Shown piece by piece: positions 34,327 to 43,328 of a DNA stretch of 64,000 nucleotides; positions within the stretch are counted from its first letter, which is position 1, and the number at the start of each line of letters is the position of its first letter. A model generated the notes under the pieces. That model ran no database searches. It was not told where the DNA came from and was given only the letters and a program-made list of their open reading frames with translations. Where the stretch lies: assembly GCA_963542695.1 (NCBI GenBank), contig CAUTYX010000001.1:117247-181246 (forward strand). The letters are read 5' to 3'. The translations under genes were made by a program, and so were the position numbers. Source of the DNA: RUG100 sp963542695 (lineage in GTDB: Bacteria; Bacillota; Clostridia; Peptostreptococcales; Anaerovoracaceae).

Positions 34327-35085
34327 CTACTTTAGATTTAAAAAGTCCTCTATGGCAGTAGGTACACCACAAAGAATGGATGTGGGAGCTGACAGCTGTA
34401 GGGGCTTTCCTTTTATATCTACGGCTATGCCGCCGGCTTCTTTGACAATAAAGCTGCCGGCAGCATGATCCCAGGGGGAAATCTGCATTTCAAAATACAG
34501 AGAAAATCGGTGGCAAGCCACGTAGCAGCAATCAAGGGCGGCAGAGCCGCTGCGGCGTACATCCAACGAATTGTCATAGAGTAAGTTGGCCATTTGGAAC
34601 GTTTCCTTGGTGGAACTGTCATCGTAAGGAGCGGTTCCAAAACAAGTGATGCCATCGGCTAAGGATGTATCTGCTATGGTTAGAGGGCTTCCGTTTAAAA
34701 AGGCACCTTTACCTAGCTCCGCTGAGAACATTTCGTTTTTAAAGGGATCGTAAATAACGCCACTTTGCACTTGGCCGTCTTCCAAATATGCAATGGAAGT
34801 ACAGGAGTGGTTTAATCCGTGAACGTAGTTTGCAGTACCGTCGATAGGATCGATGATAAAGCAAGGTCCTTTAGCAATGGCTCCTGTCTGTAGATGATTT
34901 TCTTCGCAGATAAAGGAACAGCCCAGAGCAAGACGGCGGCAGGCATCAACCATCATATTTTGAATTTCTGTATCCCGGGTGGTTACCAGGTCTCTTGCCG
35001 ATGACTTTTCTGCCACGGATACTCCTCTATTATCCATCATCATGGCACCGGCATCTAAGGCCAAGCTGATTAATTTTTCTCGCAT
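34327..35085 (-). CDS. Inositol monophosphatase-family phosphatase
   Basis: 252 residues, Mg-dependent, Li-sensitive phosphatase fold. Metal-site motifs are complete: the glutamates of ICEENH (about 70), DPIDGTANYVHG (about 85-96) and WDHAAGSFIVKEAGG (about 210). Could act on inositol phosphate, 3'-phosphoadenosine phosphate or sugar phosphates. ATG 35085 has AAGGAGAAGG 8 bases upstream on the minus strand. Single gene, divergent from the NlpC/P60 gene. Confidence 0.92.
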   Translation of the reverse strand: MREKLISLALDAGAMMMDNRGVSVAEKSSARDLVTTRDTEIQNMMVDACRRLALGCSFICEENHLQTGAIAKGPCFIIDPIDGTANYVHGLNHSCTSIAYLEDGQVQSGVIYDPFKNEMFSAELGKGAFLNGSPLTIADTSLADGITCFGTAPYDDSSTKETFQMANLLYDNSLDVRRSGSAALDCCYVACHRFSLYFEMQISPWDHAAGSFIVKEAGGIAVDIKGKPLQLSAPTSILCGVPTAIEDFLNLK

Positions 35086-35298
35086 AATTACCTTCTCCTT
35101 TTGCTGTGTATAATCGTATTTCATTATACCATGGTTGTTCTATGACTTCATTTGCATTTCCCTGTAGCTGTCGGTTGACGGGTTCTAAGGAATAGGATAT
35201 AATTTTTAGTGTGACCATGAATGTGATAGAGGGGGGCGGGAGTTGTTGACGACCGCCTCGGTTTGGTGCAAGAGGGTAGATTTGGAAAGTAATGCATA

Positions 35299-36561
35299 GT
35301 GCAGAAAGGGAACATTACTAGGGACATGACGAGATTTGAAACAGGGAAAAAGATATCTGCATGGGCTATTGTCATAGTAATGGCGGTAGTCATGTGCTTT
35401 TCCATGGCGATGCCGGTACAGGCAGCCACAGGACACGGCGGTCTGTTGACCACGCCATGGGCATTGAAATCAGAGGGGAAGACCATCTGCTATGTGGAGA
35501 GCAGAGAGACCGGACTGCAGGTACTGACTGGATTGAGAATTAAATACTATGATTCTGTAGAAAAACAGCAGAATGCAGCCGTGGATCCCGTAGTGACCGT
35601 AGAAAAGGTACAAGAAAAACTGCCTAAGGAAACAAAGATTATGTCGGTGCGGGAGGCAGTGGATTTTATCTCCAGAAAAAACGCAAAGAATGCAAAAAAA
35701 GAAGAGCCTGCCGAAGATGATGCGACGGTGCAGCTGTGCTACTCTTCTACTGTAAAAGAAACAAAGCGTGTGAAGCACAAAGTAAAGGTCATTAAGACAG
35801 ACAAGCTTCAAAAAGGAGAGAAGGAAGTACACGTTGCCGGAACGGAAGGCAAATACTACGAAGAAAGTGAAATAACCCAAGTAAACAATGATGTAATCGA
35901 AAAGAACGTTATGAAGAGTAACGTGGTTCAGGAACCGACTACGGAGATTATTTACGAAGGGACGGCGCTGACTTCAGAAGACAAGGGTATGGCCGTTGTG
36001 GCACTAGGTAAAAATTATCTTGGGAATCCTTACGTCTGGGGTGGCGAAAGCTTGGAGCATGGTGTAGATTGCTCCGGATTCACTATGCTGTTGTACCATC
36101 ATTACGGCATATCGCTTCCTCATAGCTCCGCAGCGCAAGGCAGTTGCGGACAAGAGGTTTCTCAGAGTGAAATGCAGCCGGGAGACTTGATTGTCTATAC
36201 CGGTCATGTGGCGATTTATGCCGGTAATGGCTGTATCATACATGCAGCTGGAGAGGGTCTGGGAATTCGAATTGACGATGGAATCCGCGCAGATAATATT
36301 AAACATATTCGCCGTATCTTTGGAACCGATCAGGACACTTCTCGTGATGAGGACTTCCCGTCTGTAGCGGAAATCAAAGCTGCCTATGAGTCAGCTACCG
36401 GATTCGACTACGATAAGGAAAAAAATCATTCCCACCAGCCAAGTCAGCCGCAGGGACAAGAAGAGCAGATGCAGCCGGAACCAAAAAAACCGGAAGAACC
36501 GCTGGATGAACTGCAGGAAGAAAAAGCTCCTGACGACGATACGGCCAAAGAAACACCATAA
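35299..36561 (+). CDS. Secreted G5-NlpC/P60 peptidoglycan hydrolase
   Basis: About 420 residues. Signal peptide ending VQA, an alpha/beta region (about 45-140), a G5 domain (about 145-220, a beta-rich wall- or sugar-binding module), an NlpC/P60 cysteine peptidase domain (about 225-345) and a Gln/Glu/Pro-rich tail. The catalytic cysteine is in DCSGFTML (about 257), the histidine in GHVAIYAG and a third polar residue in IIHAAG. Expected to cut the gamma-D-Glu-diaminopimelate bond of cell wall peptides. GTG 35299 with GGAAAG upstream and ATG 35326 are both possible starts; the signal peptide is complete from either. Confidence 0.92.
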   Translation: MQKGNITRDMTRFETGKKISAWAIVIVMAVVMCFSMAMPVQAATGHGGLLTTPWALKSEGKTICYVESRETGLQVLTGLRIKYYDSVEKQQNAAVDPVVTVEKVQEKLPKETKIMSVREAVDFISRKNAKNAKKEEPAEDDATVQLCYSSTVKETKRVKHKVKVIKTDKLQKGEKEVHVAGTEGKYYEESEITQVNNDVIEKNVMKSNVVQEPTTEIIYEGTALTSEDKGMAVVALGKNYLGNPYVWGGESLEHGVDCSGFTMLLYHHYGISLPHSSAAQGSCGQEVSQSEMQPGDLIVYTGHVAIYAGNGCIIHAAGEGLGIRIDDGIRADNIKHIRRIFGTDQDTSRDEDFPSVAEIKAAYESATGFDYDKEKNHSHQPSQPQGQEEQMQPEPKKPEEPLDELQEEKAPDDDTAKETP

Positions 36562-36638
36562 AATCGCAGAAAACTGGAAACAGTTTTATATACAGTTTTA
36601 TATATTGATGTAACTGTAGTTAATGAGAGGTACCCCCT

Positions 36639-37208
36639 ATGCAAAACTATTTTGTACACGTTGCTAGTTATGTGGATGATAATGTATACATCGGAAACGG
36701 AACAGAGATCTGGCACTTTTGCCATATTGCAGATGGTGCAGTAATTGGTGAAAATTGTTCCATTGGACACAACGTAGTAATTGGAAAAGATGTTCATATC
36801 GGCCATGACTGCACGATTCAGAGTAATGTGTCTGTGTACGAAGGAATTACACTGGAGCCGGAGGTTTATATTGGTTCCGGAGCTGTGTTTACCAACAGCA
36901 GAATTCCACGGGCTAAGGTAGATAAGGGACACCAGGTTGATAATGTAACTACCATTCATATTGGTGCTACCATAGGTGCCAATGCGACTATTGTTTGCGG
37001 ATATGATGTAGGACCTTGTGCTATGGTTGCCGCAGGTGCCGTAGTAATGAGCGATGTACCGGCGCATGCGTTGATGACCGGTATGCCGGCAAAACAAGTA
37101 GGTTGGGTTTGTGAATGCGGCAGCGTGCTTCGTACCGGTATGAAATGCAGCCGTTGCGGCAGACAATATGATTTGATAGATGGTGTTCTAAAAGAGGTTA
37201 CCAAGTAA
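36639..37208 (+). CDS. Hexapeptide-repeat N-acetyltransferase (WlbB/WbpD-like) with C-terminal zinc ribbon
   Basis: 189 residues. Left-handed beta-helix repeats ([IV]GxxxxI pattern) run from about residue 15 to 145, with the family segment HIGATIGANATIVCG and MVAAGAVV. It resembles WlbB/WbpD enzymes that acetylate 3-amino-sugars on UDP in surface polysaccharide synthesis. The last ~35 residues carry CECG and CSRCG, a four-cysteine zinc ribbon. A polysaccharide cluster would be expected around it but none is present, so the substrate stays open. Start ATG 36639 follows GAGAGGTACC. Confidence 0.87.
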   Translation: MQNYFVHVASYVDDNVYIGNGTEIWHFCHIADGAVIGENCSIGHNVVIGKDVHIGHDCTIQSNVSVYEGITLEPEVYIGSGAVFTNSRIPRAKVDKGHQVDNVTTIHIGATIGANATIVCGYDVGPCAMVAAGAVVMSDVPAHALMTGMPAKQVGWVCECGSVLRTGMKCSRCGRQYDLIDGVLKEVTK

Positions 37209-37333
37209 ATTCTTCTTGGAAAGCTTCTTTTGGCAGACATTGATTGTCGAAACTTGCCAAAAATCCGGATATTGAATCAAAAATGACTATAGAAAGTTCG
37301 CATATGTACGAATTTAAATAGAAAAAAGTTTTT

Positions 37334-37361
37334 AAAACGACCCTTTATAGGGTCGTTTTAT
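37334..37361 (+). terminator. Terminator before the purine operon
   Basis: TAAAACGACCCT and AGGGTCGTTTTA form a 12-bp perfect stem around TTAT (37333-37360). Confidence 0.85.
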
Positions 37362-37426
37362 GATACCATCATTGAGTCAGGGAGTCCCGGGTTGGACAAG
37401 GCAAAGAAAGAAGAGGGTTGAACACT

Positions 37427-40400
37427 ATGGTTAAAAGAATATTCGTGGAAAAGAGAAAATCCTTTGCAGTAGAAGCCAATGGATTGTTGGGAGATTTGAA
37501 ACAAAATCTACACCTAGAGGAATTGGAAAATGTGCGAGTGATTAACCGCTACGATATAGAGGGTATCGATGAAGCCGCCTACGAGATGGCAAAGAATATT
37601 ATCTTTGCAGAACCGGCTGTCGATGAAGTATACGAAGAGCAGTTGCCGGATACAGGATCTGCCGTTTTTTTTGCCGTGGAATTTTTGCCGGGGCAATATG
37701 ATCAGCGAGCGGACTCGGCCATGCAGTGTGTTCGGATGATGAAGCCGGGGGTCGAAGCTATCGTGAAGGCCGCCAAGGTGTACGTATTAGAAGGAAATCT
37801 TACGGAAGAAGTAGTAGAACAGATTAAAAAATATATTGTTAATCCGGTTGACAGCAGAGAAGCCGCCCTTGCAAAACCTGCTTCATTGGCTATGGAATAC
37901 CAGAAACCGGAAAAGGTAGCCGTTCTGGATGGATTTGTTGACATGACTGACGAGAAAATCGAAGCTTATCGCCAAGATATGGGACTGGCAATGAGCCATG
38001 AAGATATTCTTTTTATTCGAAACCACTTTGCCAACGATGTCAAGAGAAACCCTACCATGACAGAGCTGCGGGTTATTGATACATACTGGTCGGACCACTG
38101 TCGTCATACTACCTTTGCAACAGAATTGACCGATGTATATTTCGACGAAGGACCATATAGCGAGCTGGTGAAAGATGCCTTTGGAGAATATTTGGAAATT
38201 CGCAAGTATGTATATGGTAACCGAAGAAAAGACATCAACTTGATGGATATGGCAGTCATTGGAGCCAAATACATTAAAAAAGAAGGCAAACTGGAGGACT
38301 TGGATGAGTCTGAGGAGATTAACGCTTGCTCCATTAAGACAACAGCGATTATTGATGGGGAAGAACAAGACTGGATTGTCATGTTCAAAAATGAAACCCA
38401 CAACCATCCAACAGAAATTGAACCCTTTGGTGGAGCGGCTACTTGTCTTGGTGGTGCTATTCGAGACCCACTGTCAGGAAGAGTGTATGTATATCAGGCA
38501 ATGCGCGTAACCGGAGGCGCCGATCCCACGCAAGCCGTTTCAAGTACGCTAAAAGGCAAATTGCCGCAGCGAAAGATTGCCCTAGAAGCAGCTGCCGGAT
38601 ACAGTTCCTACGGAAACCAAATTGGTCTAGCTACGGGACAGGTTGCAGAAGTGTATCATCCCGCCTACGTTGCTAAGAGAATGGAAGTGGGAGCCGTTGT
38701 GGGGGCAGCCCCTGCAGACCATGTAGTTCGCCATGTACCGGAAGCCGGTGATGTGATTATCCTAGTGGGAGGCAGAACCGGTCGAGACGGATGTGGTGGA
38801 GCCACCGGTTCTTCCAAGGCTCACACTGAAAAATCCACAGAGGAATGTGGTGCTGAAGTACAAAAGGGAAATCCACCGGTGGAACGAAACATCCAGCGTC
38901 TCTTCCGTCGTAAAGATGTGGCAGTTATGATTAAACGCTGCAACGATTTTGGTGCCGGCGGTGTTTCTGTTGCCATCGGGGAATTGGCAGATGGATTGGA
39001 TATTAATTTGGATCTGGTTCCAAAAAAATATGAAGGTCTTGACGGGACAGAACTGGCTATTTCCGAATCCCAGGAAAGAATGGCCGTGGTTATTGATAAA
39101 GAAAATGAAGAAATCTTTAAGGCATATGCCCAGGAAGAAAACCTGGAAGCGACTACAGTAGCGGTGGTAACCGATAAGAATTGGGTTAGAATGTACTGGC
39201 AGGAAGAGCTTATTCTGGATTTAGACAGAGACTTCCTCAACACTAACGGTGCTACCCAGCACACCACCGTTAAGGTAAAAGACAGCGATGCCATTGAAAA
39301 ATTGCTGCCAAAGAAAAATGTTCGTGATTACATTTCCGATTTGAATACCTGCAGTCAAAAGGGACTTATTGAACGATTTGACTCTACCATTGGAGCCAAT
39401 ACGGTATTGATGCCCCTCGGTGGCAAATACCAGCTTTCTCCTGCTTGCGGTATGGCAGCGAAACTCCCTGTGGTAGAGGGAGAAACCGATACGGCAACCC
39501 TAATGGCGTATGGGTATGACCCGCATCTTGCTACAGCCAGCCCGTTCCATGGAGCTATGTATGCTGTGATTGATTCTGTAACCAAGATTGCAGCCATGGG
39601 AGGGGACTGGAGCAAAATCAGGCTGACCTTCCAAGAATATTTTGAACGGATGAAGAACAGTGAGTCCTGGGGGAAACCGCTGTCTGCACTGCTGGGAGCT
39701 CTAAAAGTACAGAAGGAATTGTCACTGCCGTCTATTGGAGGCAAAGACTCTATGTCGGGAACCTTTGAAGACATTGATGTTCCACCGGCACTGCTGTCCT
39801 TTGCCATTGTTACAGGAGATGCCAACCAGGTGATTTCCACAGAATTCAAAAAAACCGACAGCAGTCTGGTATTGCTTCCATCTGTGTGGGATGAGCGGTA
39901 TGTCATTGATTTTGATAAATTTAAGACTTCTATGACAAGAGTCCGGGAATTGGCAGAAGAAAAGAAGATTTTAGCAGCTGCCAACGTTGGTAAGGGCGGC
40001 AGCTTTATGGCGGCCTTCCGCATGGCTGTTGGAAACGGCATTGGTGCCGATTTAGAGAATCTAACGCCAGAAGAATTGGCGTACTTTAAATATGGCAGCA
40101 TTCTTTTGGAAATCGATAAGACAGAGGATGTTGCACAGTTGTTTGAGGGAGTAGAGTACAAAGTTGTTGGTCATACTAATGACAGGGGCATGTTTTCCTA
40201 TGTGGAAGAAGGCGTTAAGAAGGAAGAACCTTTGGCAGAGCTGATTAAAGCTTGGCAGGAACCGCTGGAAGGGGTATTCCCGGTTCGAACTGATGACTAT
40301 AAAGAAGTGAAGGAAGAAGCGACCGAAAAAGCACCGGCTAAGGATCCTGTGCTGGTTCATGCCGCCGGCAATATTGCAAAACCACGCATTATCATTCCGG

Positions 40401-41176
40401 CATTCCCGGGAACCAACTGTGAAATGGATTCTCGTCGTGCCTTTGAGAGAGCAGGTGGTCTGGCAGACATTCATATTATGCGTAATTTAACTCCGGAAGC
40501 CTTGGTAGAATCTATCGACCAGCTGGCAGAAAAAATATCCCAAAGTCAAATTGTCATGCTTCCGGGTGGTTTCTCCGGCGGAGATGAGCCGGATGGTTCC
40601 GCCAAGTTTATTACGGCAGTATTCCGGAATCCGAAGATTACCGAAGTAGTAACGGAGCTTTTGGAAAACAGAGATGGATTGATGTTGGGCATCTGTAACG
40701 GTTTTCAGGCTTTGATCAAGCTGGGATTGGTACCCTATGGAAAGATTGTCGATGCAGATGTAGACAGTCCGACGCTGACGCACAATAAGATTGGTCGCCA
40801 TCAGAGCCAGTTGGTTCGAACAGGTGTTGCCAGCAAGCTATCTCCATGGATGGCAGCAACAGAAATTGGTCAAATTCACACAGTAGCCATTTCTCACGGA
40901 GAAGGAAACTTTACCGCCAGTCCGAAGGTTATCGACCAGTTGATAAAGGGAGGGCAGATTGCAACCCAGTATGTAGACTTTGAAGGGAATCCGGCTATGG
41001 ACATTGCCTTTAATCCCAATCATAGCGTAATGGCCATTGAAGGAATTACTTCTCCGGATGGCCGCGTATTTGGGAAAATGGCTCATGCTGAGCGAATCGG
41101 TCACAATGTATACAAGAATGTAGATGGAGACAAAGACATGAAACTCTTTGAATCCGGTGTAGCCTATTTCAAATAG
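37427..41176 (+). CDS. purL: Phosphoribosylformylglycinamidine synthase, single-chain form
   Basis: Fourth step of purine synthesis: ATP-dependent conversion of FGAR and glutamine to FGAM. 1249 residues join a PurS-like start (about 1-150), two AIRS-related halves of the synthase (about 200-960) and a class I glutaminase (about 985-1249). Seen: SDHCRHTTF, NETHNHPTEIEPFGGAATCLGG split over about 305-330, GGKDSMSGT, and the glutaminase nucleophile in GICNGFQ. Other Firmicutes such as Bacillus use three separate proteins. AGAGGG is 9 bases before ATG 37427. First gene of the pur operon; no purine riboswitch or clear PurR box is seen upstream. Confidence 0.97.
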   Translation: MVKRIFVEKRKSFAVEANGLLGDLKQNLHLEELENVRVINRYDIEGIDEAAYEMAKNIIFAEPAVDEVYEEQLPDTGSAVFFAVEFLPGQYDQRADSAMQCVRMMKPGVEAIVKAAKVYVLEGNLTEEVVEQIKKYIVNPVDSREAALAKPASLAMEYQKPEKVAVLDGFVDMTDEKIEAYRQDMGLAMSHEDILFIRNHFANDVKRNPTMTELRVIDTYWSDHCRHTTFATELTDVYFDEGPYSELVKDAFGEYLEIRKYVYGNRRKDINLMDMAVIGAKYIKKEGKLEDLDESEEINACSIKTTAIIDGEEQDWIVMFKNETHNHPTEIEPFGGAATCLGGAIRDPLSGRVYVYQAMRVTGGADPTQAVSSTLKGKLPQRKIALEAAAGYSSYGNQIGLATGQVAEVYHPAYVAKRMEVGAVVGAAPADHVVRHVPEAGDVIILVGGRTGRDGCGGATGSSKAHTEKSTEECGAEVQKGNPPVERNIQRLFRRKDVAVMIKRCNDFGAGGVSVAIGELADGLDINLDLVPKKYEGLDGTELAISESQERMAVVIDKENEEIFKAYAQEENLEATTVAVVTDKNWVRMYWQEELILDLDRDFLNTNGATQHTTVKVKDSDAIEKLLPKKNVRDYISDLNTCSQKGLIERFDSTIGANTVLMPLGGKYQLSPACGMAAKLPVVEGETDTATLMAYGYDPHLATASPFHGAMYAVIDSVTKIAAMGGDWSKIRLTFQEYFERMKNSESWGKPLSALLGALKVQKELSLPSIGGKDSMSGTFEDIDVPPALLSFAIVTGDANQVISTEFKKTDSSLVLLPSVWDERYVIDFDKFKTSMTRVRELAEEKKILAAANVGKGGSFMAAFRMAVGNGIGADLENLTPEELAYFKYGSILLEIDKTEDVAQLFEGVEYKVVGHTNDRGMFSYVEEGVKKEEPLAELIKAWQEPLEGVFPVRTDDYKEVKEEATEKAPAKDPVLVHAAGNIAKPRIIIPAFPGTNCEMDSRRAFERAGGLADIHIMRNLTPEALVESIDQLAEKISQSQIVMLPGGFSGGDEPDGSAKFITAVFRNPKITEVVTELLENRDGLMLGICNGFQALIKLGLVPYGKIVDADVDSPTLTHNKIGRHQSQLVRTGVASKLSPWMAATEIGQIHTVAISHGEGNFTASPKVIDQLIKGGQIATQYVDFEGNPAMDIAFNPNHSVMAIEGITSPDGRVFGKMAHAERIGHNVYKNVDGDKDMKLFESGVAYFK

Positions 41177-41195
41177 GCCTAGGAGGAATAAAAAT

Positions 41196-41675
41196 ATGAA
41201 AGTTGCAATTATCATGGGAAGTAAATCCGACTATGATGTAGTCAAGAAGGCAGAAGCTGTACTGGATACCTTTGGAATTGAATACGTTACTCGGGTGATT
41301 TCGGCACACCGTACACCGGCTGTAGCAGAACGTTTTTCAAAGACAGCTGAAGAGGAAGGGTTCGATGTTATCATCGCGGCGGCAGGAAAAGCGGCTCACC
41401 TGGCCGGTGTCCTGGCGGCCAATACAACGCTGCCTGTTATTGGAATTCCCATGAAGACCAGTGATCTTGGCGGTATGGATTCCCTACTGTCGGTAGTACA
41501 GATGCCAAAGGGAGTGCCTGTTGCCACCGTTGCCATTGGAGGCGCTGAAAATGCGGCTTATCTGGCAGTGCAGATACTGGGGGTAAAGGATTCGGCTACC
41601 AGAGATGCCTTTGCCAAGTATAAAAAGCAAATGGAAGAAGAGGTTATTGCCATTGACCGGGAATTTCAAAAGTAA
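41196..41675 (+). CDS. purE: N5-carboxyaminoimidazole ribonucleotide mutase / AIR carboxylase subunit
   Basis: 159 residues, octameric flavodoxin-like enzyme of purine synthesis. Motifs: MGSKSDYDVV, ISAHRTP and AAGKAAHLAGVLAA, then VQMPKGVPVATVAI. No purK is adjacent, so the form of carboxylation (N5-CAIR mutase or direct carboxylase) is not settled by context. TAGGAGG is 8 bases before ATG; 19 bases after purL. Confidence 0.95.
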   Translation: MKVAIIMGSKSDYDVVKKAEAVLDTFGIEYVTRVISAHRTPAVAERFSKTAEEEGFDVIIAAAGKAAHLAGVLAANTTLPVIGIPMKTSDLGGMDSLLSVVQMPKGVPVATVAIGGAENAAYLAVQILGVKDSATRDAFAKYKKQMEEEVIAIDREFQK

Positions 41676-41697
41676 TGAGCGGCGAAAGGAAAGAATT

Positions 41698-42735
41698 ATG
41701 AAGGAAACATTAACATACAAAGAAGCCGGTGTAGATACAAAAGAAGGGGAACGTGCCGTCGGCTTGATGAAGGAACACGTAAAAAAAACCTTTAATGAAA
41801 ATGTACTGACGGGTCTTGGCGGTTTTGGCGGACTGTTCCAGTTGCCTGTTGGAGATATGAAGGAGCCGGTTTTAGTCAGCGGTACTGATGGTGTTGGAAC
41901 CAAATTAAAGATTGCATTTATGATGGACAAACATGATACTGTTGGCATTGACTGTGTAGCCATGTGTGTAAACGACGTACTGTGTCAGGGGGCAACACCT
42001 TTATTTTTCCTTGACTATATTGCCACAGGGAAGGTAAAGGCAGAAAAAATTGCCGACATCGTGAAGGGGATTGCAGACGGATGCGCCATGGGAAAGAGCG
42101 CTCTTATTGGTGGTGAAACAGCTGAAATGCCGGGATTCTATGGAGGTGGAGAATATGATATGGCCGGTTTCTCCGTTGGGATCGTAGATAAAGAAAATAT
42201 TATTACCGGTGAATCAATCAGTGCCGGTGATGTGATTATCGGCATTCCATCCAGCGGCATTCACAGTAACGGCTATTCTCTTGTTCGAAAAATTGTCTTT
42301 GAAAAAGCCGATCTTGATGTAGATGATTACAAGGAGGAACTAGGCGAAACTGTGGGCGAAGCATTGTTACGACCGACACGTATTTATGCCAGTGCTTGCA
42401 GTGCAGTTCTGCCAAAGTATCCTGTTAAAGGCATCGTTCACATTACCGGTGGTGGATTTTATGAAAACGTACCTCGGATTTTGCCTGATGATGTGGCCGC
42501 AGAATTTGCAGCCGATGTATGGGAAAAACCGCCAATTTTCGGTTTCCTGCAGCAACTGGGGAATATCGATACAAAAGAAATGTTCTCTACCTTTAACATG
42601 GGAATCGGTATGATGATGGTTATGGAAGAACAACATGCAGATGGTGTTTTGCAGGCGCTAGCGGATGCCGGCGAAAAGGCATATCGTATAGGTTCCATTA
42701 TCCCCAAAGAGCAGGAGCAGGTGATTGTTAAATGA
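41698..42735 (+). CDS. purM: Phosphoribosylformylglycinamidine cyclo-ligase (AIR synthetase)
   Basis: Closes the imidazole ring (FGAM to AIR, ATP-dependent). 345 residues, normal length. Motifs: YKEAGVDTKEGE, GFGGLF, SGTDGVGTKLK, GGETAEMPGFY and ITGGGFYENVPR. ATG 41698 follows GAAAGGAAAG. The stop overlaps the purN start (ATGA), so the two are coupled. Confidence 0.97.
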   Translation: MKETLTYKEAGVDTKEGERAVGLMKEHVKKTFNENVLTGLGGFGGLFQLPVGDMKEPVLVSGTDGVGTKLKIAFMMDKHDTVGIDCVAMCVNDVLCQGATPLFFLDYIATGKVKAEKIADIVKGIADGCAMGKSALIGGETAEMPGFYGGGEYDMAGFSVGIVDKENIITGESISAGDVIIGIPSSGIHSNGYSLVRKIVFEKADLDVDDYKEELGETVGEALLRPTRIYASACSAVLPKYPVKGIVHITGGGFYENVPRILPDDVAAEFAADVWEKPPIFGFLQQLGNIDTKEMFSTFNMGIGMMMVMEEQHADGVLQALADAGEKAYRIGSIIPKEQEQVIVK

Positions 42736-43328
42736 GTGATTTGAGAATCAGCGTGCTGGTGTCCGGTGGCGGTACGGATTTGCAGTCCATTATTGACGCC
42801 ATTGAATCCGGTGCTTTGCCACGGGTAAAAATATGCCAGGTCATTGCCAGTCGTCCAGATGCCTTCGCCTTGGAAAGAGCGGCAAAACACGGCATTAAAA
42901 GCAAGGTTTTATCTAAAAAAGACTTTGATAACCAAGAGCAACTGATGGATGCATTGACCAATATGCTGGAAGAAGAAAACACAGGACTGGTGGTATTGGC
43001 CGGATATCTGCAGATTCTTTCGGGAAAGGTGTTGGAAACTTTCGGAGGTAGGATTATCAACATTCATCCGTCGCTGCTTCCTAAATACGGCGGCAAAGAT
43101 TGTTATGGCATGAAGGTCCATTGCCAGGTTATTGCCGCCGGCGACAAAGAAAGCGGTGCCACTGTGCATTACGTAGAGGAAGGCATCGATTCGGGCCAAA
43201 TTATTTTACAGCGGCGGGTGCCGGTACTGCCCGGAGACAGTGCCGAAGACCTGCAGCAGCGGGTTTTACAACTGGAACATGAAATGTTGCCCCAAGCCAT
43301 TGGGATTATTGAGGAGGCGAGAAGCTAA
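42732..43328 (+). CDS. purN: Phosphoribosylglycinamide formyltransferase
   Basis: Transfers a formyl group from 10-formyl-THF to GAR. 198 residues. Seen: VLVSGGGTDLQSII (a variant of the usual SGxGSN loop: GGTD instead of GSNF), VLAGYLQIL, and INIHPSLLPKYGGKDCYGMKVH with the catalytic His of IHPSLLP, followed by SGATVHYVEEGIDSG. Overlaps purM by 4 bases and shares its last base with the purF ATG (TAATG). Confidence 0.95.
   Translation: MSDLRISVLVSGGGTDLQSIIDAIESGALPRVKICQVIASRPDAFALERAAKHGIKSKVLSKKDFDNQEQLMDALTNMLEEENTGLVVLAGYLQILSGKVLETFGGRIINIHPSLLPKYGGKDCYGMKVHCQVIAAGDKESGATVHYVEEGIDSGQIILQRRVPVLPGDSAEDLQQRVLQLEHEMLPQAIGIIEEARS

Noticed and set aside
37209..37426. Purine riboswitch before purL
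   Set aside because: The conserved TATA...loop sequences of the guanine/adenine aptamer are not present; only a terminator is seen.
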